The notes beneath the pieces are model-generated. The model was not told where the DNA came from. It saw only the letters and a program-made list of their open reading frames with translations, and ran no database searches. Source: Marmoricola sp. (lineage in GTDB: Bacteria > Actinomycetota > Actinomycetes > Propionibacteriales > Nocardioidaceae). From it: a stretch of 5,903 nucleotides of DNA. The position numbers and the translations under genes are program-made. Position 1 is the first letter of the stretch; each line of letters begins with the position of its first letter. The stretch covers positions 1 to 5,903 of the forward strand of contig JASLCW010000039.1 in the NCBI GenBank assembly GCA_030151765.1. Direction: 5' to 3'. Of the stretch, positions 1 through 4,601 are shown piece after piece.

Positions 1-909
1 GCGCCCATCGAATCGGGCGCGGAGCCCACGAAAGCCCGTCAGTTCGCCGATCTGATCGGCCCGTTCCTGCTGCGCCGTCGCAAGTCCGATCCCGGGATCG
101 CGCCCGAGCTGCCGCCGAAGACGGAGACCGACCACCTGCTCGGTCTCACGCGCGAGCAGGTGGTGCTCTACGAGGCGTTCGTCAAGGACACGATGGAGCG
201 GATCGAACGTGCCGACGAGGACAGCCGTCGGGGGCTCGTGCTCGCACTGCTGACCGGCCTCAAGCAGATCTGCAACCATCCGGCCCAGTTCCTCAAGCAG
301 TCCGGCGCGGTGCGGTTGACCGGTCGCGCCGAGAAGCTCGAGCTGCTCGAGGAACTGCTCGCCACGGTGCTCTCCGAGGACGGTGCGGTCCTGGTCTTCA
401 CCCAGTACGTCGCCATGGCGCGGCTGATCGAGCAGCACCTCACCTCGCTCGGGGTGGCGCACCAGTTCCTGCACGGTGGCACTCCGGTCGCCCACCGGGA
501 GGCGATGGTGCGCCGATTCCAGGACGGCGAGGCCCCCGTCTTCCTGCTGTCGCTCAAGGCGGGCGGCACCGGCCTCAACCTGACCCGCGCCGACCACGTC
601 ATCCACTTCGACCGCTGGTGGAACCCGGCCGTCGAGGAGCAGGCGACCGACCGGGCCTATCGGATCGGGCAGACCCGGCCGGTGCAGGTGCACCGGATGG
701 TCACCCGCGGCACGATCGAGGAACGGGTCGCCCAACTCCTGGACCGCAAGCGCCAACTGGCCGACGCCGTGCTCGCCCGGGGCGACGCCGCCCTCACCGA
801 GCTCAGCAACGAGGAGTTGCGCGACCTCGTGACGCTGCGGCGACAGGCACGTGAGGCAGCTGGCGAGCCAGCCGCCGGCGAGCCGGCCGGGGGCGGTGAT
901 CAGCTCTGA
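1..909 (+). CDS. SNF2-family DEAD/DEAH-box helicase, C-terminal part (5' end outside window)
   Basis: The reading frame is open from the first base, so the start and the N-terminal ATPase lobe lie upstream; 302 residues remain. What is seen is the end of the SNF2 N-domain (FLLRRRKSD, residues about 23-31, followed by ELPPKTE) and a complete helicase C-domain: AVLVFTQY, then SLKAGGTGLNL (184-194), DRWWNPAVE (204-212) and the arginine-finger motif QATDRAYRIGQ (214-224), followed by the IEERV helix typical of SNF2 proteins. These proteins are cytoplasmic ATP-driven double-stranded DNA translocases that remodel protein-DNA complexes; the bacterial members are poorly characterised, and M. tuberculosis HelZ is of this type. 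The tail ends in a small AAGEP tandem repeat. The usual bacterial partner, a SWIM zinc-finger protein, is encoded at 2039-2749 but is separated by a reversed gene. The stop overlaps the convergent methyltransferase stop by 10 bp, with no visible terminator. Family assignment is very secure; the physiological role is unknown. Confidence 0.96.
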   Translation, partial: APIESGAEPTKARQFADLIGPFLLRRRKSDPGIAPELPPKTETDHLLGLTREQVVLYEAFVKDTMERIERADEDSRRGLVLALLTGLKQICNHPAQFLKQSGAVRLTGRAEKLELLEELLATVLSEDGAVLVFTQYVAMARLIEQHLTSLGVAHQFLHGGTPVAHREAMVRRFQDGEAPVFLLSLKAGGTGLNLTRADHVIHFDRWWNPAVEEQATDRAYRIGQTRPVQVHRMVTRGTIEERVAQLLDRKRQLADAVLARGDAALTELSNEELRDLVTLRRQAREAAGEPAAGEPAGGGDQL

Positions 910-1997
910 CGACGTACCCTGTCCCGCACCCGGCGAGCCAGTCCACGAGGGCTGCGTCGGCGCAGCCGCTCGACCTCCGCCTCGAGATCTCCCGCCTTCT
1001 CCCTCAGGTTCTCGACCCGACCCTGAAGGCGTGCGACCCGACCCTCCAGCCTGACGATCTCCTCCTGGAACGGAGAGATCTCGTCATGCAGCCAGCCCGG
1101 AAGGTCGGTGCCCGGGTCGGGCTCCGTCAGTCCGTCAGGGGCCTGTCCGTCGGCAGCCCTGCGCAGCACGACCAGGAACTCCCCGGCCTTCCGGCTCTGC
1201 GGGGCGATCGTCTCGACGAACCAGTCGATCACGCCGAGTTCGCGGAGCTCCTGGATCTGATGGAGGAAGTCGGTCGGCGTCCACAGCCACACGTGGCAAT
1301 CGACGTACTCGCCCGCTCGGCCGCGCTCGACCTGCCGGATCGCCTCGGTGAGATCAGGGTGGACACGACGTTCCTTCCCGGGAATGGGCTTGCGACGCCC
1401 GAGGTCTCGAGGGGTCATCCGGATCACGGTTGCCGGGAAGTCATGAAGGGCCCGGGTCCCGGGCCTGGTGTGCCCGAGCTCATGAGCTTCGAGCGCCTGC
1501 CCGACCGTCGTGGGCGGGCGGTGCCGGTCGAAGGTGTGGCGTCGGTCGGGTACGGCGAGCAGCAGCGCGCCACCGGCAGCGGTGAGTCCGGCGATCTGTT
1601 GGAGCCAGCTGACGAAGTCGGGGATGTGTTCGATCACGTGGGATGCGATGACCCAGTCGAAGGGCGCGCCCGGGGCGGCCGCGGTCGCGAGGTCACGGAA
1701 CTCGCCGCCGACGTAGTGCGGGAAGTCGACATCGGGGATCAGCTCGAGGTGGACATTCGGGTCGTTCGCATAGTGCTCGCGCAGGCCGGCGGAGTCGAAG
1801 ATGTCCACGTACATCACGTCATCGACGGCCCTGTCGGAGATTGCGGAATCAAGCGGTCCGATCTCCAAGCCGTGCCCGGAGGTGAAGTCGTGGAGATCCA
1901 GGAAGCGTGCTCGTCGTCGATGCAGGCGTGCTCGATGCGCGTCCAGTCCGCGTTCGCGTTTCGTGTCGTTCTCCCAAGCAACCGTCACTCGTGCCAC
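900..1997 (-). CDS. Class I SAM-dependent methyltransferase with C-terminal coiled coil (glycan-cluster type)
   Basis: The 365-residue product has a Rossmann-type methyltransferase core: the SAM-binding motif I variant GLEIGP (43-48), an acidic strand end MYVDIFD (62-68), the post-motif strand FDWVIASHVIEHIPD (113-127) and AVPDRRHTFDRHRPPTT (148-164). The HVIEHIPD and PDRRHTFDR pattern is what I know from methyltransferases lying among glycosyltransferases in surface polysaccharide loci, so the substrate is probably a sugar or glycan, not DNA; no NPPY- or PCxP-type DNA methylase motif is present. Residues about 308-348 form a predicted coiled coil (heptads around EGRVARLQGRVENLREK), followed by a very basic tail (RGLARRVRDRVRRQS) that could bind a membrane surface or a partner. 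The start is GTG; a second GTG three codons in is an alternative, and the Shine-Dalgarno sequence is weak. It is an orphan here, with no glycan genes visible, and sits reversed between the helicase and SWIM genes. The overlapping plus-strand frames lack family motifs. Confidence 0.9.
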   Translation of the reverse strand: MARVTVAWENDTKRERGLDAHRARLHRRRARFLDLHDFTSGHGLEIGPLDSAISDRAVDDVMYVDIFDSAGLREHYANDPNVHLELIPDVDFPHYVGGEFRDLATAAAPGAPFDWVIASHVIEHIPDFVSWLQQIAGLTAAGGALLLAVPDRRHTFDRHRPPTTVGQALEAHELGHTRPGTRALHDFPATVIRMTPRDLGRRKPIPGKERRVHPDLTEAIRQVERGRAGEYVDCHVWLWTPTDFLHQIQELRELGVIDWFVETIAPQSRKAGEFLVVLRRAADGQAPDGLTEPDPGTDLPGWLHDEISPFQEEIVRLEGRVARLQGRVENLREKAGDLEAEVERLRRRSPRGLARRVRDRVRRQS

Positions 1998-2025
1998 GTT
2001 AACTCACGGCTGTCGGTGGTCGGTC

Positions 2026-2038
2026 CCAGGACGAGGCG
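2026..2038 (+). promoter_or_regulatory. Ribosome binding site supporting the GTG start of the SWIM gene
   Basis: AGGA at 2028-2031, continued by a GAGG at 2033-2036, lies 7 nt before the GTG at 2039. The in-frame ATG at 2051 has only a weak GAG a few bases upstream. This favours the GTG start, although the domain itself would be intact with either. Confidence 0.55.
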
Positions 2039-2749
2039 GTGCACGAGCTGATGCGCGTCACCTTCACCCGACAGGCAGCACCGTCGCGCGGCGTCCGCAC
2101 CTGGTGGGGCAAGGCCTGGCAGCGGGCGGTCGAGGAGGCCGCCTATTCGGAGGCGGAGCTCAAGCCGGGGCGCAGCCATGCGCGCCGCGGCGACGTCGGT
2201 GGGATCACGGTTGACGCGGGTTCGCTACTGGCGGCCTGTCGCGACGGGGACGACGCGTGGACGGTGGAGATCGCGTTGCCCACACTCGATCCCTCCGGGC
2301 GGAGGGCGCTCGTCGACGTGGTGGCGGCGGAGTCCGGCCGGATCGCCGACCTCCTCGCTGGGACGTTGTCGTTCGAGTTCGTCGAGCACACCGAGGAGGT
2401 CGGGGTCGAGCTCCTGCCCTACGGCGGGGAGTTCACCGCGACCTGCACCTGCCCGCACTACCTCGACCCGTGTCCGCACGCGGTCGCCGTGCTGATCCAG
2501 GCCGGCTGGTTGGTCGACGCCGATCCGCTGGTGCTCTTCGCGCTGCGCGGCCTGGACCGCGAGTCCCTGCTGGTCGAGCTGCATGCGCGCACCCTCGGGC
2601 CTGCCGATGGTGATCGGGACAGCGCCGGGCAGCCGGTGACCGCTGACCTCGCCGACGACGTCGAGCTGGTCGTCGACGCGGCTGCCCGCGCCCAGCGACT
2701 CCTCGCCTTCTTCGAAACAGGTGCAGACCTGCCCGACGGTCTGGTCTGA
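2039..2749 (+). CDS. SWIM zinc-finger protein
   Basis: This 236-residue protein carries a SWIM-type zinc site, CTCPHYLDPCPHAVAVL at 136-152, with ligands C136, C138, C145 and H147 (CxC...CxH). The N-terminus has the conserved RTWWGKAW block (20-27), followed by GGITVDAG (54-61) and VELLPYGGEF (123-132), which I recognise from actinobacterial SWIM proteins paired with SNF2 helicases. SWIM domains bind DNA or protein partners; association of bacterial SWIM proteins with SWI2/SNF2 ATPases is established from genome context, but a biochemical role is not. It probably acts with the helicase encoded at 1-909, from which it is now separated by the reversed methyltransferase gene. It must therefore have its own promoter, inside or near 1998-2038 or within the methyltransferase 5' end; I see no convincing -10/-35 pair. 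The GTG start is chosen for its AGGA at 7 nt; ATG at 2051 is possible. It converges on the PaaX-family gene with 25 bp between the stops and no clear terminator hairpin. Confidence 0.92.
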   Translation: MHELMRVTFTRQAAPSRGVRTWWGKAWQRAVEEAAYSEAELKPGRSHARRGDVGGITVDAGSLLAACRDGDDAWTVEIALPTLDPSGRRALVDVVAAESGRIADLLAGTLSFEFVEHTEEVGVELLPYGGEFTATCTCPHYLDPCPHAVAVLIQAGWLVDADPLVLFALRGLDRESLLVELHARTLGPADGDRDSAGQPVTADLADDVELVVDAAARAQRLLAFFETGADLPDGLV

Positions 2750-2774
2750 GCCTGCGGTCTGCGGTGCCTGTCGC

Positions 2775-3494
2775 TCAAGCGTCCGTGAACGCCAGGTCCC
2801 GCAGCTCTTCCTGATAGGCGGAGTACGCCGACCGCATGGTGCTCGCCGGCCAGCCCTTCGGCAGCAGGGCGGCGGGCAGGAGTGGGTCTGCCGCGAGATG
2901 CCTGACCACGTGCGCCGCGACGGTGAGCCGGGGTGCGGGCGCGATCGTGGTCGCCAGGTCCTCGAGAAGCCGCACGCCCTCGGCGGCCCAGCCGTGCAGG
3001 TCCCACAGGCTCGCCGCTAGCGTGCGGGGATCCTCGTCCGGCACAGCCGTGAACGTGGAGAGGACCGCCTCGTCGGCGTACCCCTTGGCGCGGCGGAGGT
3101 TGGCGGGCCGGGTCCAGACGCCCTCACGCATCTCCGCCAGCCGGTACGACGACAGCCGCTCCCGCAGCGCGGCCCGCTCCGATCCGCTGCGTCCGGCGAC
3201 GACCACGACGGCCATCTCCCAATCGCCGTCCCAGTGGGTCTCGGCGTCCAGGACCGCCTCGTCCTGATGGCGTTGACGGGCCGCCAGACGTTCGCCGAGC
3301 ACGTAGTCGCCGTCCTCGCGACGCAGGTCGTCGGCCGCGACGGCGCGGGTGAGGGCGACGCGGGCAGTGGCGGCGGGGATGTCGAAGTGCTCCGCGGCGC
3401 GGACGAGTTCGGCCGCAGACATCCGGTCCGGGTGGGAGCCCAGCAGCAGGCTGAGCATCACCGAGCGCGCAGAGAGAGGGGCGATGTCGGGCAC
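2775..3494 (-). CDS. PaaX-family transcriptional regulator
   Basis: The 239-residue protein starts with the PaaX-type winged helix: SARSVMLSLLLGSHPDR (8-24), a recognition-helix region PAATARVALTRAVAADDL (40-57) and a wing DGDYVLGERL (61-70). Then come WDGDWEMAVVV (88-98) and the PaaX central signature AEMREGVWTRPANL (120-133), with a helical C-terminal domain. E. coli PaaX represses phenylacetate genes and releases DNA on binding phenylacetyl-CoA; this member is shorter (E. coli PaaX is about 316 residues). The start is well fixed: the GTG at 3494 is the first possible start after an in-frame TAA at 3513-3515. It diverges from the crotonase-AidB operon across 64 bp containing an inverted repeat, so it most likely regulates that operon and itself. 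An acyl-CoA made or consumed by the operon is the likely effector, which is inference. No phenylacetate genes are in the window, so the symbol paaX is not given. Confidence 0.92.
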   Translation of the reverse strand: MPDIAPLSARSVMLSLLLGSHPDRMSAAELVRAAEHFDIPAATARVALTRAVAADDLRREDGDYVLGERLAARQRHQDEAVLDAETHWDGDWEMAVVVVAGRSGSERAALRERLSSYRLAEMREGVWTRPANLRRAKGYADEAVLSTFTAVPDEDPRTLAASLWDLHGWAAEGVRLLEDLATTIAPAPRLTVAAHVVRHLAADPLLPAALLPKGWPASTMRSAYSAYQEELRDLAFTDA

Positions 3495-3511
3495 GGGCGC
3501 AGTCTCGCATC

Positions 3512-3540
3512 GTTACATATATCGACACAACCGTTGTCGC
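3512..3540 (-). promoter_or_regulatory. Predicted promoter of the PaaX-family regulator gene
   Basis: Read on the minus strand, GCGACA (3540-3535) serves as the -35 box and TGTAAC (3517-3512) as the -10 box, with a 17-bp spacer. This predicts a start near 3505, about 10 nt before the GTG. Its -35 box lies inside the spacer of the opposing crotonase promoter. The boxes match the sigma-70 consensus only at 4 of 6 positions each, so the call rests partly on position and symmetry. Confidence 0.45.
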
Positions 3541-3548
3541 ATGTGTAA
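3513..3548. promoter_or_regulatory. Imperfect inverted repeat, candidate PaaX-family operator
   Basis: The outer arms TTACATAT (3513-3520) and ATGTGTAA (3541-3548) are inverted repeats with one mismatch. Inside them lie CGACA (3523-3527) and TGTCG (3535-3539), and ACAAC-C-GTTGT (3527-3537); the three centres fall within 2 bp of each other. The region is strikingly AT-rich against its surroundings and covers both divergent promoters, so a bound regulator could block both. The divergently encoded PaaX-family protein is the obvious candidate to bind here. The sites do not obviously match the E. coli PaaX box. Confidence 0.5.
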
Positions 3549-3549
3549 T
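3522..3549 (+). promoter_or_regulatory. Predicted promoter of the crotonase-AidB operon, nearly leaderless
   Basis: TCGACA (3522-3527, 5 of 6 to TTGACA) and TGTAAT (3544-3549, 5 of 6 to TATAAT) are separated by 16 bp. A start about 7 bp after the -10 box falls at about 3556-3558, next to the ATG at 3559. No Shine-Dalgarno sequence precedes that ATG, which agrees with a leaderless transcript, a common mode in actinobacteria. TAATGT at 3546-3551 is an alternative -10 with an 18-bp spacer and the same conclusion. Confidence 0.6.
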
Positions 3550-3558
3550 GTCATTGCC

Positions 3559-4596
3559 ATGACCGATCAGGCTCCGTGGCGGCGCGCCGTCACCGAGGGA
3601 CTCGATTCGCCCTACCGCGCCGCGGCGGCCGTCGCGGGCGATGCGCCGGCATACCGGACCTTGACCTATGAGGTCGACGGTCGGGTCGCGCGGCTGACCT
3701 TCAACCGCCCCGAGCAGGGCAACTCGATCACCCCGGACACCCCCATCGAGCTGGCCGATGCCGTGGAGCGCGCCGACCTCGATCCGCGCGTGCACGTCAT
3801 CGTGCTGAGTGGGCGGGGCAAGGGATTCTGTGGTGGCTACGACCTCGCCGCCAGCGCCGAAGGGTTGATGGACGGGCAGATGGCCGGCGCAGCGCCGCGC
3901 GAGGGCACCGTCCTCGACCCGACCGTGCAGATGCTCAACCATGATCCCGCCGGGACCTGGGACCCGATGGTCGACTACGCGATGATGAGCCGCTTCACGA
4001 AGGGTTTCGCCAGCCTGCTGCACGCCAACAAGCCCACGGTGGCGAAGATCCATGGCTTCTGCGTCGCGGGCGGCACCGACATCGCGCTGCACTGCGACCA
4101 GATCGTGATCGCCGCCGACGCCAAGATCGGCTATCCGCCCACCCGCGTCTGGGGCGTTCCCAGCGCCGGCCTGTGGGCTCACCGTCTCGGCGACCAGCGA
4201 GCCAAGCGACTGCTGCTCACCGGTGACACCCTGACCGGCCGCGAGGCCGCCGACTGGGGACTTGCCATCGAGGCGCCCGAGCCCGAGGAGCTCGACGAGC
4301 GCACCGAGCACCTCGTGCAGCGGATCGCCGCGATGCCGCTCAACCAGCTGATGATGGTCAAGCTCGCCCTCAACTCCGCCCTGCTCGCTCAGGGCGTGCA
4401 GAACAGCCAGATGATCAGCGTCGTCTTCGACGGCATCTCCCGCCACACGCGTGAGGGCTACGCCTTCCAGCAGCGCGCCGCCGAGGCGGGCTTCCGTCAG
4501 GCCGTGCGTGAGCGCGACGGTGTGCCGTACGACGACGGCGGACCCGCGACCAGCAACGTCACCAACCAGCCCCACCAGCCGACGAACGAGGAATGA
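3559..4596 (+). CDS. Crotonase/enoyl-CoA hydratase-family protein with altered catalytic residues
   Basis: The 345-residue protein has a crotonase fold: RVARLTFNRPEQGNSI (42-57), the first oxyanion-hole loop GKGFCGGYDL (87-96) and KIHGFCVAGGTDIALHCD (163-180) with the second loop. G92 and G171 fit the oxyanion hole that stabilises an acyl-CoA thioester enolate. The two glutamates of classical hydratases (E144 and E164 of rat enoyl-CoA hydratase) align with D174 and P194, so simple enoyl-CoA hydration is doubtful; an isomerase, hydrolase or other crotonase reaction is possible. About 61 residues separate the first loop from K158-P159, roughly 30 more than in the rat enzyme; this insert holds TWDPMVDY (133-140). 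The start ATG was chosen because it sits just after the predicted transcription start and leaves a 34-residue N-terminal extension; the upstream frame stays open but has no promoter or family similarity. The last 25 residues are polar and probably flexible. It is the first gene of an operon with the AidB-like gene 5 bp downstream. Confidence 0.9.
   Translation: MTDQAPWRRAVTEGLDSPYRAAAAVAGDAPAYRTLTYEVDGRVARLTFNRPEQGNSITPDTPIELADAVERADLDPRVHVIVLSGRGKGFCGGYDLAASAEGLMDGQMAGAAPREGTVLDPTVQMLNHDPAGTWDPMVDYAMMSRFTKGFASLLHANKPTVAKIHGFCVAGGTDIALHCDQIVIAADAKIGYPPTRVWGVPSAGLWAHRLGDQRAKRLLLTGDTLTGREAADWGLAIEAPEPEELDERTEHLVQRIAAMPLNQLMMVKLALNSALLAQGVQNSQMISVVFDGISRHTREGYAFQQRAAEAGFRQAVRERDGVPYDDGGPATSNVTNQPHQPTNEE
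4588..4592 (+). promoter_or_regulatory. Ribosome binding site that decides the AidB-like start
   Basis: GAGGA lies inside the last codons of the crotonase gene. It directly abuts an ATG at 4593 that overlaps the crotonase stop (ATGA), which is too close to use. It is 9 nt from the in-frame ATG at 4602, so the latter start is preferred. Either way, the two genes are probably translationally coupled. Confidence 0.6.
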
Positions 4597-4601
4597 GCGA
4601 C

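Noticed and set aside
900..1997. Methyltransferase as a DNA modification enzyme working with the helicase and SWIM protein as a defence system
   Set aside because: It lacks the NPPY- or PCxP-type motifs of DNA methylases, and the motif pattern fits small-molecule or glycan methyltransferases. No nuclease or other defence gene is visible.
1998..2038. Promoter in the 41-bp divergent gap before the SWIM gene, around GTTAAC
   Set aside because: GTTAAC is the only AT-rich element, and I could not pair it with a -35 box at usable spacing on either strand.
1086..2051. Plus-strand open frame of 321 codons opposite the methyltransferase
   Set aside because: The minus strand carries the SAM-binding motifs and a regular coiled coil; the plus frame has none and ends in unrelated sequence.
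2750..2774. Terminator between the convergent SWIM and PaaX-family genes
   Set aside because: There is a short direct repeat (CTGCGGT twice) and a CGCT-CA-AGCG match with a loop too small to form, but no stable stem with a T-run.
3349..3558. Upstream extension of the crotonase frame to a start at 3349
   Set aside because: It would overlap the regulator gene and translate through the promoter region, and the added residues show no crotonase similarity; the ATG at 3559 fits the predicted transcript start.
3124..4575. Long minus-strand open frame of 483 codons across the regulator promoter and crotonase
   Set aside because: It is antisense to a crotonase with clear family motifs, shows no recognisable domain, and turns into low-complexity Arg/Gly/Pro sequence. 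It is typical of spurious frames in high-GC DNA.
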